Translations under genes and position numbers: made by a program
Source: JBAXEO01 sp963789515
GTDB taxonomy: Bacteria > Actinomycetota > Coriobacteriia > Anaerosomatales > JAAXUF01
Assembly: GCA_963789515.1 (NCBI GenBank)
Contig: CAWBKW010000008.1
Location: 1 to 64,000, forward strand
Length of the DNA stretch: 64,000 nt
Reading direction: 5' to 3'
In this document: positions 43,199-52,056 of the stretch, piece after piece
How positions within the stretch are numbered: the stretch's first letter is position 1
Layout: every line of letters starts with the position of its first letter
Notes under the pieces: generated by a model
Told to the model about the DNA's origin: nothing
The model's input: the letters and a program-made list of their open reading frames with translations, nothing else
Databases searched by the model: none

Positions 43199-45944
43199 AT
43201 GAGCCAGCGCACGCTCGCCGTCATCGACGGCAACAGCCTCATTCACCGTGCGTTCCACGCGTTGCCGCCCACGATGACCGCTCCCGACGGCCGACCGACC
43301 AACGCGGCGTTCGGCTTCATCTCGATGCTCGTGAAGATGATGGCCGACCTCAAGCCCGACGGCGTGGTGGTCGCATTCGACCTGGGCAAACCTGCGTTCC
43401 GAACCGAAGCGCTCGCGCAGTACAAGATCCATCGGCCGCCTACCGCTCAAGAACTGCGCGATCAGTTTCCGATGGTCAAGGAGCTGTTGGGTGCACTCGA
43501 CGTGCCCATCGTCGAGCTGTCCGGGTGGGAGGGCGACGACATCCTCGGCACGCTGGCCCGCCGAGGCGAGGCCGCCGGCATCCGAATGCTGCTCGTGACC
43601 GGTGACCGTGACGCGTTCCAGCTGGTCACGGACGACGTGAAGGTGGTCACCACCAAGAAGGGAATCACCGACATCGTCACCTACGGACCCGCCGAGGTGC
43701 TGGACCGCTACGGCGTCACGCCCGCGCAGGTGCCGGACTACCTCGGGCTCAAGGGCGACACCAGCGACAACATCCCGGGTGTGCCCGGGCGTGGGGGAGA
43801 AGACGGCCGCGAAGCTTCTGCAGGAGTGGGGTTCGCTCGACGCGGTGCTCGCGAACGCCGAGAGCATCCCCGGCAAGCTCGGCGAGAGCCTGCGTGCGAA
43901 CAAGGACGCTGCGCTCGCGAGCCGTGTGGTCGCGACGATCGCGTGCGACGTGCCGGTCGATATCGACCTGGCGGCCGTCGAGTTCGGGGGATTCGACCCG
44001 CACCGTGTTGCGACCGCCTTCGCGAAACTGCGCTTCACGTCGCTCCTCGATCGGGTGCTCGCGCTGCAGGGCGGAGTTGCGCGGTCGGCTGACGCAAGCG
44101 GGGGGGTTTCGGCAGCTGCGTTCGTTCCGTCAGCTGCAGACGCCGGCGAGCCGAATGCATCCGAACCCACGTCCGGCGTGTCCGCATCCGACGTCACGTC
44201 GCCGCGCTGCCTCGCGGGTGTCTGCGTGTCCGGTCCCGAGGCGTTCGAGCGCCTCGGCGCGTGGGTCGATGCCGACGACGCTTGGCTCGGCGTTGCGATC
44301 GACAACGGCGCGAGCGCTTCGCTCTTCGGTGACGAGAGGGATCTCGCGGTGGCGCACCTCGACGCGACGGCCCTTATCGACCGCGATCGGGCGGATGAAG
44401 CGCTCTCGCTGCTTCTGACGCGTTCGCGTGTCGCGGCGGCCGACGCGAAGGCTCTGCTCCAGGAGGTGTGTCCGCCTGACGAGGCGTCGGCGTGTGGCCC
44501 CGCGTTCGAGGCCGTCGACCCACAGCGTCTCTTCGACGTCGGCGTGGCGGCCTATCTGCTCGAATCGAATCGTTCGTCCTACGAGCTCTCGGCGTTGCAC
44601 GCCGACTATCTCGGGGAGCCGATCCCGCAGCCGGCCGACGACGCGACCCCGCGTGCCGTTGTGCTCGCCCAGGCAACAGCCGATCTTGCGGTCGAACTCG
44701 ACCGGCGCCTCGAGGACGACGGCTCCTCGGCGGTCATGCGCGACATCGAGATGCCGCTCGTGCCCGTGCTCGTGCGCATGGAGCGCGTGGGCGTCGGGCT
44801 CGACACGAGCGTGCTCGCGAGCCTCTCGGCGGACGCGGAGGGCAACATCGACGTGCTGAGGACCGAGATCCACGAACTGGCGGGCGGGGAGTTCCTCGTC
44901 GACTCGCCCAAGCAGCTCTCCGAGGTTCTGTTCGAGCGTCTCGGGCTGCCGCACGGCAAGAAGACCAAGACCGGCTACTCGACCGATGCCTCGGTGCTCG
45001 CCATGCTTGCCCCCGTCCACCCCATCGCCGAGAAGATCGTCGAGTACCGGGAGCTCACGAAGCTCAAGAGCACCTATCTCGACGCGCTGCCCCGCATGCT
45101 GGGGGAGGACGGCCGACTGCACACTTCGTTCAATCAGACGGTCGCCGCCACGGGGCGGCTGTCCAGCAGCGGCCCCAATCTGCAGAACATCCCCGTGCGC
45201 ACCGAGTACGGACGCCGCATCCGAGCCGCGTTCATCCCTGCGAACCCGGGCGACCTGATGGTGTCGGCGGACTACAGCCAGATCGAGCTGCGGATCCTTG
45301 CCCACCTCTCGGGCGACGAGGGCCTCATCGAGGCGTTCACGAGCGGCATGGACTTCCATCAGGCCACGGCGGCGCGCGTGTTCGCCCTCGACCCCGAGTC
45401 GCTGGAGCCGGGCATGCGGGCCCGAGCGAAGGCGGTCAACTTCGGGATCGTCTACGGGCAGAGTGCGCACGGGCTTGCGCAAACGCTCAAGATCTCCAAC
45501 GCCGAGGCGCAGGAGATGATCGACCGCTACTACGCGGCCTACCCGCGCGTTCGCGAGTACCTCGACGAAACCAAGAGCGACGCGTACCGCCAGGGATACG
45601 CCATAACGCTCTACGGTCGAAAGCGCCGCATCCCCGAGCTGGCGAGCAGCAACTTCAACCTGCGCTCGTTCGGAGAGCGGACCGCGATGAACCATCCGAT
45701 GCAGGGCACCGCCGCAGACATCATGAAGCTCGCCATGATCGAGGTCGATCGCCGTCTGCGCGAAGAGGGGTTCGCGAGTCGAATGGTGCTGCAGGTTCAC
45801 GACGAGCTCGTCTTCGAGGCAGCGCCTGCCGAGATCGAGCGTCTGTCCGCGATGGCCGGGGCCGCGATGTCGGGAGTCGCCGCGCTGGCAGTGCCGCTCG
45901 AAGTCTCGGTTGCGTCAGGTCCTAACTGGGCTGTCGCAAAATAG
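43199..45944 (+). CDS. polA: DNA polymerase I, frame-disrupted once
   Basis: The N-terminal 5'-3' exonuclease is intact (LAVIDGNSLIHRAFHALPP, LLVTGDRDAFQLV, YLGLKGDTSDNIPG). At about 43785-43797 the frame changes inside the helix-hairpin-helix (GVPG, then VGEKTAAKLLQEWGSL); one extra base in CCCGGGCGTGGGGG accounts for it. The middle domain (about residues 310-470) has lost the exonuclease acid residues and is probably inactive for proofreading. The polymerase domain is complete: VSADYSQIELRILAHLSG, RARAKAVNFGIVYG (O-helix) and VLQVHDELVFEA. polA is needed for Okazaki-fragment processing, so a sequence error is the likelier reason for the break. Confidence 0.93.
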
Positions 45945-46017
45945 GGCGCTCGGCACAGGGCGGGGTGAGGGCTACGCCCGGCACCGTGGACGTGTGGCAA
46001 CGAACCCGATCCTGGGG

Positions 46018-46023
46018 TAAACT
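46018..46023 (+). promoter_or_regulatory. Candidate -10 box for rpsA
   Basis: TAAACT about 175 bases before the rpsA GTG, in the only A/T-richer part of the gap. It would give a leader of about 165 bases. No convincing -35. Confidence 0.35.
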
Positions 46024-46089
46024 ACTCAGTCGGCTCTCCAGACGCACCTGCGCGCGGAGCACCGAACTGTCCTGTTGGCCCCCGGAGAC

Positions 46090-46161
46090 ATGTCCAAGTA
46101 CCTATCGGCGACGAGATGTCCTGTACCCGAGACTGACGTAACTGTAGGCGACGACGCATGA
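46090..46161 (+). CDS. Possible 23-codon leader peptide ahead of rpsA
   Basis: ATG 46090 is preceded by CCCGGAG at ideal spacing and reads MSKYLSATRCPVPETDVTVG plus three residues before TGA. That stop overlaps a second ATG (ATGA) that opens a seven-codon frame (46158-46181), whose stop again overlaps an ATG. The second frame contains the perfect palindrome CTCGGGGCCCCGAG at 46163-46176. Chained micro-frames in front of a ribosomal protein gene could couple translation to S1 level, but short chance frames are common. Confidence 0.3.
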   Translation: MSKYLSATRCPVPETDVTVGDDA

Positions 46162-46162
46162 C

Positions 46163-46176
46163 CTCGGGGCCCCGAG
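46163..46176. repeat. 14-base perfect palindrome before rpsA
   Basis: CTCGGGGCCCCGAG, 20 bases before the rpsA start codon. In RNA it can only form a tight hairpin or an intermolecular pair; it may also be a protein-binding site. Confidence 0.4.
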
Positions 46177-46196
46177 AATGAAGTGGGGTCCACAAC

Positions 46197-48176
46197 GTGA
46201 GCGATGTAGATCAGAACGGCACGGTCATTGAGCAGCGTGAATACACCGACGAAGAGATGCATGCCCTCATCGACGGTACGATGACCGACTTCGACGAGGG
46301 CGACCTCGTCAGCGGAACCGTAGTCAAAGTCGAGCGCGACGAAGTGCTCCTGGACATCGGTTACAAGTCCGAAGGCGTCATCCCGGCCCGCGAGCTTTCC
46401 ATCCGCAAGGACGCCAATCCCGCCGATATCGTCTCCGTCGGCGATGCGATCGAGGCGCTGGTCCTGCAGAAGGAAGACAAGGACGGCCGTCTCATCCTTT
46501 CCAAGAAGCGCGCCGAGTACGAGCGTGCCTGGAGCCAGATCGAAGAGAAGTTCACGTCCGGCGAGAACGTCGAGGGCGAAGTCATCGAGGTCGTCAAGGG
46601 TGGACTCATCCTCGACATCGGCCTGCGTGGTTTCCTGCCCGCCTCGCTCGTCGACCTTCGTCGCGTCAAGGACCTCGCCGCCTACACCGGCACCCGCCTC
46701 GAGGCACGCGTCATCGAGATGGACCGCAACCGCAACAACGTCGTGCTCTCGCGTCGCGTGGTGCTCGAGGAAGGCCGCAAGTACGAGCGCGCCGAGATCC
46801 TCGGCAAGCTGCAGAAGGGCATGATCCTGCCCGGTAGCGTCTCCTCCATCGTCGACTTCGGCGCGTTCGTCGATCTCGGCGGCATCGACGGTCTGGTGCA
46901 CATCTCCGAGCTGTCGTGGAGCCACGTCAACCACCCGTCCGAGGTCGTCAAGGTCGGCGATCCGGTCCAGGTCCAGGTGCTCGACGTCGACCTGGGCCGC
47001 GAGCGCATCTCGCTCGGGCTGAAGCAGACGCAGGAAGATCCGTGGAAGCAGCTCGTCCAGAACTTCCCGGTCGGCTCGATCATCGAGGGCAAGGTCACCA
47101 AGCTCGTCCCGTTCGGCGTCTTCGTCGAGCTGGGCGACGGTATCGAGGGCCTCGTGCACATCTCCGAGATGGCCAAGGGCCATGTCGAGACCCCGGACCA
47201 GGTCACTTCGGTCGGCCAGGTCGTGCACGTCAAGGTCATGGACGTCGATCTGGAGCGCCGCCGCATCTCGCTCTCGATGCGTGCCGCCGCCGAGACGCTC
47301 GGCATCGAGATCGAGATCGCCGGAGCCGAGCTGTTCGAGGAGGAGGCGGAGGAGGCCGAGGCGATCGCTGAGGTCATCGACGCCATCGCCGACGAGGCCG
47401 ATCTGGAGGCCATCGAAGCCGATATCGTGGCTGACGAAGCCGACGAGCTGGCGGAGGAGGGTGCTGAGATCGCGGTCGAGGCCGTCATCGAGGCCGTCAT
47501 CGCCGAGGACGAGGCCGAAGAGGCCGACGAGCTTGCCGAGACCCTGGACGCCATCGCCGACGAGGCCGATGTCGAAGCCCTCATCGCCGAGGAAGTCGCC
47601 GTTGAAGCCGAAGTGGTCGCTGAGATCGCTGTCGAGATCGCTGTCGAGGCCGAGCTTGAGGCCGAGGTCGCCGAGGCGATCGCCGAGGTCGCCGTCGAGG
47701 CCGCAGAGGCCGGCGAGATCACCGAGGACGAGGCCGCTGAGGCTGTCGCGGAGGCCATCGAGGCCGAGATCATCGCCGAGGAAGCTGCTGAGATCGCCGT
47801 CGAGGCCGTCATCGTGGCCGCCGTCGCCGAGGAAGAGGCTGAGGAGGCCGACGATGTCGCCGATATCGTGGACGCCATGGCCGACGAGGCCGACGCTGAG
47901 GCGCTCGTAGCCGACGCGATCGCCGAAGAGGCGGACGAGATCGCAGAAGAGGCCGTCGAGGCCGCTGTCGAGATCGCGATCGTCGCTGATATCGCCGACG
48001 AGCAGGCCGATGAGGCCGATGCCGTCGCCGAGATCGCTGACGAGATCGCCGAGGAAGCCGACGTCGAGGCGATCGAAGCCGAGATCGTTGCCGAAGAGGC
48101 CGTGGCCGAGGTCGTGGAGGACATCGCCGAGGAGGCCGAGGCAGAGGCTGCGGCCGTCAAGAAGGCCAAGAAGTAG
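46197..48176 (+). CDS. rpsA: 30S ribosomal protein S1 with a long acidic tail
   Basis: 659 residues. Four S1 RNA-binding domains occupy about 30-375: GDLVSGTVVKVERDEVLLDI, GENVEGEVIEVVKGGLILDI, GMILPGSVSSIVDFGAFVDL and GSIIEGKVTKLVPFGVFVEL. Residues about 381-655 consist almost entirely of Ala, Glu, Asp, Val and Ile, ending in KKAKK. Four-domain S1 proteins are normal in Actinobacteria and usually end within some 100 residues of the last domain; this tail is far longer. The GTG start at 46197 gives the family N-terminus; there is no strong ribosome-binding site. An intrinsic terminator follows. Confidence 0.93.
   Translation: MSDVDQNGTVIEQREYTDEEMHALIDGTMTDFDEGDLVSGTVVKVERDEVLLDIGYKSEGVIPARELSIRKDANPADIVSVGDAIEALVLQKEDKDGRLILSKKRAEYERAWSQIEEKFTSGENVEGEVIEVVKGGLILDIGLRGFLPASLVDLRRVKDLAAYTGTRLEARVIEMDRNRNNVVLSRRVVLEEGRKYERAEILGKLQKGMILPGSVSSIVDFGAFVDLGGIDGLVHISELSWSHVNHPSEVVKVGDPVQVQVLDVDLGRERISLGLKQTQEDPWKQLVQNFPVGSIIEGKVTKLVPFGVFVELGDGIEGLVHISEMAKGHVETPDQVTSVGQVVHVKVMDVDLERRRISLSMRAAAETLGIEIEIAGAELFEEEAEEAEAIAEVIDAIADEADLEAIEADIVADEADELAEEGAEIAVEAVIEAVIAEDEAEEADELAETLDAIADEADVEALIAEEVAVEAEVVAEIAVEIAVEAELEAEVAEAIAEVAVEAAEAGEITEDEAAEAVAEAIEAEIIAEEAAEIAVEAVIVAAVAEEEAEEADDVADIVDAMADEADAEALVADAIAEEADEIAEEAVEAAVEIAIVADIADEQADEADAVAEIADEIAEEADVEAIEAEIVAEEAVAEVVEDIAEEAEAEAAAVKKAKK
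47338..48165 (+). repeat. Low-complexity GAG/GCC-rich repeat tract coding the S1 acidic tail
   Basis: About 830 bases built from degenerate copies of units such as GCCGACGAGGCCGA and ATCGCCGAGGAGGC. Protein units look like DAIADEADVEALIAEE with variable length (for example near residues 395, 457, 560 and 615). The tract keeps frame throughout. It is prone to expansion or misassembly. Confidence 0.75.
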
Positions 48177-48200
48177 TCCCTGGACATCGTTCATTTGCTC

Positions 48201-48244
48201 GGAGCCGGAGGCGTGCGCTGCACCCTCCGGCTCCGTTCTTTTTG
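48201..48244 (+). terminator. Intrinsic terminator after rpsA
   Basis: GGAGCCGGAGG (48201-48211) pairs with CCTCCGGCTCC (48224-48234), loop of 12, followed by GTTCTTTTTG. Strong 11-pair stem with T-run. Confidence 0.9.
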
Positions 48245-48299
48245 TGAACGACGGCCCAATAGGGTGGGCTTTGGCGTGCGGCTGTGGTACCCAAGAGAC

Positions 48300-48917
48300 A
48301 TGGTAGTCGTCGTCCTCACAGGTGGGATCGGATCAGGGAAGAGTGAAGCCGCCGAGTTCTTCCGAGGGCGGGGCGCACTCGTCCTCGACCTTGATGACGT
48401 CGCAACCCGTCTCATGGGTCCGGGTTCACCGGTGCTCGCCGCCGTCGTGGCGGAGTTCGGCGCCCAGATCCTCAACCCGGACGGATCGCTCGATCGGTCC
48501 GCACTCGCGTGCGCTTGTTTCGCCAGCCCGGAGGCCGCGCAGCGTCTGGATGCCATCGTCCACCCTGAGGTGGCGCGCGAAGTCGAGACCGCACTGAACC
48601 AACTGAGGACCGGGCAGTCACCACCCGAGGTGGCGGTGATCGAGGTGCCGCTTCTCGCGGAAGCGCCCCAGTTCGCCGCGCTCGGCGATGTCGTCGTCGC
48701 GATCACGGCGCCGGAGGGGGTGCGTGCTGAACGCGCGGTCGCCCGGGGCATGGGACGCTCCGACGTCCTTCGCCGGATCTCGGTGCAGGCCCCCGACTCG
48801 GCGCGGGTCCTGCTGGCCGACCTCGTGATCGAGAACCACGGCACGCTCTCGGAGTACCACGAGGCGCTGAACCTTCTCTGGGACGAGCGTCTCGCCGGGC
48901 GAGGCTCCCATGGCTAG
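48300..48917 (+). CDS. coaE: Dephospho-CoA kinase
   Basis: 205 residues; phosphorylates the ribose of dephospho-CoA, the last step of CoA synthesis. P-loop VVLTGGIGSGKSEAAEFF, then VLDLDDVATRLM with the catalytic aspartate, AIVHPEVAREV, IEVPLLAEA and the lid arginines in ERAVARGMGRSDVLRRI. ATG 48300 gives the family start. The end overlaps the next gene by eight bases. Confidence 0.94.
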   Translation: MVVVVLTGGIGSGKSEAAEFFRGRGALVLDLDDVATRLMGPGSPVLAAVVAEFGAQILNPDGSLDRSALACACFASPEAAQRLDAIVHPEVAREVETALNQLRTGQSPPEVAVIEVPLLAEAPQFAALGDVVVAITAPEGVRAERAVARGMGRSDVLRRISVQAPDSARVLLADLVIENHGTLSEYHEALNLLWDERLAGRGSHG

Positions 48918-49479
48918 AGGCGCCATCCGCTGGGTGCTCCTCGGTGTCATCCTCGTGCTCGGAGGTGTGACGTTTCTGTTTCTGCGCGGTCCGTCGGTCT
49001 GGCAGCGGCAGTACTACCCGTTGTCGTACGAGAGCCAGATCGCCGACTCCGCGGCACGGCACCGCGTCAATCCGTTTCTCGTCGCCGCGGTCATCAACGT
49101 CGAGTCCGGCTGGGGTGCCCAGAGCGTCTCGGGCGCAGGCGCGATGGGTCTCATGCAGGTGATGCCGGAGACCGCGCGGGACCTGGCCAGGTCCAAGCGT
49201 GTCGACGGTCGGCGGTTCCCGGCGGACAAGCTGCTGGATCCCGCGACCAACATCGAGTATGGAACCGCCTACATCCGCTACTTGGTGGACCGGTACCACG
49301 AGATCGAGATGTCTCTGGCGGCCTACAACGCAGGCCTGAGCAGGGTCGACGAGTGGGCCAAGAAGGGGAACGACATCCGGGCGACGATCGAGTTCCCGGA
49401 GACGCGGCTCTACGTACTCAAGGTGATGCGTGGGAAAGAACGATATCAGGCGCTCCACCCGGACGCCTTCGCCAAGTAG
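48910..49479 (+). CDS. Membrane-anchored lytic transglycosylase (SLT domain)
   Basis: 189 residues. An N-terminal signal anchor (WVLLGVILVLGGVTFLFL) is followed by a goose-lysozyme/SLT fold: FLVAAVINVESGWGAQSVSG with the catalytic glutamate, GAMGLMQVMPETA and LAAYNAGLSRVDEW. It cuts peptidoglycan outside the membrane and resembles a short Slt70/MltE-like enzyme. It lies between coaE and uvrB, overlapping coaE. Confidence 0.9.
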   Translation: MARGAIRWVLLGVILVLGGVTFLFLRGPSVWQRQYYPLSYESQIADSAARHRVNPFLVAAVINVESGWGAQSVSGAGAMGLMQVMPETARDLARSKRVDGRRFPADKLLDPATNIEYGTAYIRYLVDRYHEIEMSLAAYNAGLSRVDEWAKKGNDIRATIEFPETRLYVLKVMRGKERYQALHPDAFAK

Positions 49480-49492
49480 ACGGGCTGCAGCG

Positions 49493-51562
49493 TTGAATCA
49501 GAACCGGTTCCGAGTCGTGTCCCCGTTCGAGCCCGCCGGCGACCAGCCGGAGGCGATCGAACAGCTGGTCCGCGGACTGGACGAAGGCCTGAGGTATCAG
49601 ACGCTTCTCGGCGTGACCGGCTCGGGAAAGACCTTCACGATGGCCAAGGTCATCGAGCGAGTGCAGAAGCCCACACTCGTCATGGCGCCCAACAAGACGC
49701 TCGCCGCGCAACTGGCCTCCGAGATCAAGGACTTCCTGCCCGACAACGCGGTCGTGTACTTCGTCAGCTACTACGACTACTACCAGCCTGAAGCCTACGT
49801 GCCCTCCACCGACACGTTCATCGAGAAGGATGCGTCGATCAACGCCGAGGTCGAGAAGCTCAGGCACGCCGCCACGGCAGCGCTCCTTTCACGCAAGGAC
49901 GTCGTGGTGGTCGCCAGCGTCAGCTGCATCTACGGCATCGGCTCGCCCGAGGACTACGCGGGCATGGCGGTGTTCCTCGGCAAGGGCAAGGCGTACGACC
50001 GGGACGAGTTGATCCGGGACCTGATCGAGATCCAGTACGACCGAAACGACTACGAACTGCAGCGGGGGAACTTCCGAGTCCGGGGCGATGTGCTCGACGT
50101 CTTCCCTCCGTACGCCGACCACCCCGTGCGCGTCGAGTTCTTCGGCGACGAGATCGAAGTGGTCGCCGAGGTGGACCAGCTCACCGGCGAAGTGCTCACC
50201 ACCTTCGATGAGTTGCCCGTCTGGCCGGCCACGCACTACGTGACCGAGCGGACCAAGCTCAAGGCCGCGATCGGGACGATCCAAGAGGAGCTTCGCGTCC
50301 GGCTCGCGGAACTGAAGGCCGACGGCAAGCTCCTCGAGGCGCAGAGGCTCGAGATGCGCGTGAACTACGACCTCGAGATGCTCGAGACGATGGGCTTCAC
50401 GAGCGGTATCGAGAACTACTCTCGGCACCTCGACGGCCGTCAGCCCGGCGAGCCCGCGAACACGCTCATCGACTACTTCGGCGATGACTTCCTCACGATC
50501 ATCGACGAGAGCCACGTCACAGTTCCGCAGATCCGCGGCATGCATGAAGGGGACCGCAGCCGCAAGATCACGCTCGTGGAGCACGGGTTCCGGCTTCCGA
50601 GCGCACTCGACAACCGACCGCTGCGCTTCGACGAGTTCGAGGCGCGCGTGCCGCAGTTCGTCTACGTCTCGGCGACTCCCGGTGACTACGAGCTCCGGGT
50701 GAGCGAGCAGATCGTCGAGCAGATCATCCGGCCCACCGGGCTCGTGGACCCCAAGATCGTCGTTCGGCCCGTCAAGGGTCAGGTCGACGACCTCATGCAT
50801 GAGATCAAGGGGCGCACCGCGGTGGACGAACGCACCTTGGTGACCACGCTGACCAAGAAGATGGCCGAGGACCTCACCGACTACCTGTTCGAGCAGGGGA
50901 TCCGGGTCCGCTACCTGCACTCCGACGTGGCGACGCTCGATCGGGTCGAGATCCTGCGAGATCTGCGCGCAGGGGAGTTCGACGTACTCGTCGGCATCAA
51001 CCTCCTGCGCGAGGGGCTCGATCTGCCGGAGGTCTCCCTGGTGACCATCCTCGATGCCGACAAGGAGGGGTTCCTCCGCAACGGCCGTTCGCTCATCCAA
51101 ACCATCGGACGTGCGGCGCGAAACGTCTCCGGTGAAGTCATCATGTATGCCGACAAGGTCACCGACTCGATGCGTTTCGCGATCGATGAGACCGACCGCC
51201 GCCGTGAGAAGCAGGTCGCATACAACGTCGAGCACGGCATCGAGCCGCAGACGATCCGTAAGGCGATCGCCGACATCGTGCAGTACATGCATGCGGGCGA
51301 GACACAGTCGACGACCGCGGTCGAGGCGGCGCGCGAACTCGCCAAGTTGCCGCGTGCCGAGGTGATGCGGCTCATCTCGACGCTTGAGGAGGACATGGCC
51401 GAGGCCTCCTCGGCGCTTGACTTCGAATCGGCCGCGAGGCTGCGCGACCAGGCGGTCAAACTGCGTGCCGAGGTTGAGTCGAGCAGTACCGACGAGGCGC
51501 TCTCCCGCCTGAAGAAGGGCGCTCGCAAGGGGAGTGAGTACGGGCGGCGCAAGCGGCGGTAG
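49493..51562 (+). CDS. uvrB: Excinuclease ABC subunit B
   Basis: UvrB (689 residues) verifies DNA damage with UvrA and recruits UvrC. Walker A LLGVTGSGKTFTMA, beta-hairpin YYDYYQPEAYVPSTDTFIEK, helicase motifs TIIDESHVT, SATPGDYEL, VGINLLREGLDLPEVSLV and TIGRAARN, and a C-terminal UVR coiled-coil (LEEDMAEASSALDFESAARL) for UvrC. I used TTG 49493 (MNQNRFRVVSPFEPAGDQP), the conserved N-terminus; GTG at 49430 would add 21 residues inside the upstream gene. Confidence 0.96.
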   Translation: MNQNRFRVVSPFEPAGDQPEAIEQLVRGLDEGLRYQTLLGVTGSGKTFTMAKVIERVQKPTLVMAPNKTLAAQLASEIKDFLPDNAVVYFVSYYDYYQPEAYVPSTDTFIEKDASINAEVEKLRHAATAALLSRKDVVVVASVSCIYGIGSPEDYAGMAVFLGKGKAYDRDELIRDLIEIQYDRNDYELQRGNFRVRGDVLDVFPPYADHPVRVEFFGDEIEVVAEVDQLTGEVLTTFDELPVWPATHYVTERTKLKAAIGTIQEELRVRLAELKADGKLLEAQRLEMRVNYDLEMLETMGFTSGIENYSRHLDGRQPGEPANTLIDYFGDDFLTIIDESHVTVPQIRGMHEGDRSRKITLVEHGFRLPSALDNRPLRFDEFEARVPQFVYVSATPGDYELRVSEQIVEQIIRPTGLVDPKIVVRPVKGQVDDLMHEIKGRTAVDERTLVTTLTKKMAEDLTDYLFEQGIRVRYLHSDVATLDRVEILRDLRAGEFDVLVGINLLREGLDLPEVSLVTILDADKEGFLRNGRSLIQTIGRAARNVSGEVIMYADKVTDSMRFAIDETDRRREKQVAYNVEHGIEPQTIRKAIADIVQYMHAGETQSTTAVEAARELAKLPRAEVMRLISTLEEDMAEASSALDFESAARLRDQAVKLRAEVESSSTDEALSRLKKGARKGSEYGRRKRR

Positions 51563-51626
51563 GGTGTCCGTGCGGCCCCGATGCGTGCGATTGAGTGACG
51601 GTTGCACCCCGCATCTCGCGGGCGTA

Positions 51627-51643
51627 TGCTCGGTATATGAGCA
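51627..51643. promoter_or_regulatory. ArsR-type operator-like dyad over the arsR start
   Basis: TGCTC, seven bases, GAGCA, overlapping both a TATGCT -10-like box (51625-51630) and the ATG at 51637. The six-base gap between -10 and ATG suggests a leaderless transcript with self-repression at the start site. Confidence 0.4.
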
Positions 51644-52056
51644 GTCACTCAGATAGTTCCTCCGAGTATCCCCGCATCGATCCACCCGTTGGCACCGATG
51701 CAGAGTGCTCGGCAGTCGTACTTGACCCGACCGCGGTCGGCCGAGTCCGAACCCGGCTGTCAGATGATGAGCGCATCGAGCAGGCGGCCGCCATCTTCTC
51801 GGCGCTCGCGGATCCGACCCGTGTTCGGATTCTCGAGGCACTCGGTATCGAGGAGCTGTGCGTGTGCGACCTGGCAGCCGTGTGCGGGATCAGCCAGTCG
51901 GGCGTGAGCCACCAGTTGCGCCTTCTTCGCGACCTGCGGTTGGTGACCTACCGGCGGGAAGGGAACCGGGCGGTCTACAGACCGGCTGACGGCCACGTGC
52001 AGACGCTGCTTTCGCAGGGCCTCGAGCACGCCGGAGAGACCGCGGATTCGTCGTGA
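51637..52056 (+). CDS. ArsR/SmtB-family metal-sensing repressor
   Basis: 139 residues with a winged helix (ALADPTRVRILEAL, then SQSGVSHQLRLLRDLRLVTYRREGNRAVY). Two possible metal sites are visible: cysteines of ELCVCDLAAVC in the recognition-helix region (alpha3 type, as in ArsR/CadC), and DGHVQTLLSQGLEHAGE at the C-terminus (alpha5 type zinc site, D-x-H-x10-H-x2-E). It overlaps a P-type ATPase gene, so it probably represses metal export. The long N-terminal 45 residues are polar. Confidence 0.88.
   Translation: MSSHSDSSSEYPRIDPPVGTDAECSAVVLDPTAVGRVRTRLSDDERIEQAAAIFSALADPTRVRILEALGIEELCVCDLAAVCGISQSGVSHQLRLLRDLRLVTYRREGNRAVYRPADGHVQTLLSQGLEHAGETADSS

Noticed and set aside
43785..43797. Split DNA polymerase I (separate exonuclease and polymerase genes)
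   Set aside because: The break cuts through the helix-hairpin-helix motif and no start or ribosome-binding site serves the second part; one extra base restores a full-length polA.
46026..48194. A 722-residue open frame antisense to rpsA, rich in Leu, Gly and Asp
   Set aside because: It mirrors the GAG/GCC repeat of the S1 tail on the other strand; it has no start signal or known domain, and rpsA explains the DNA fully.
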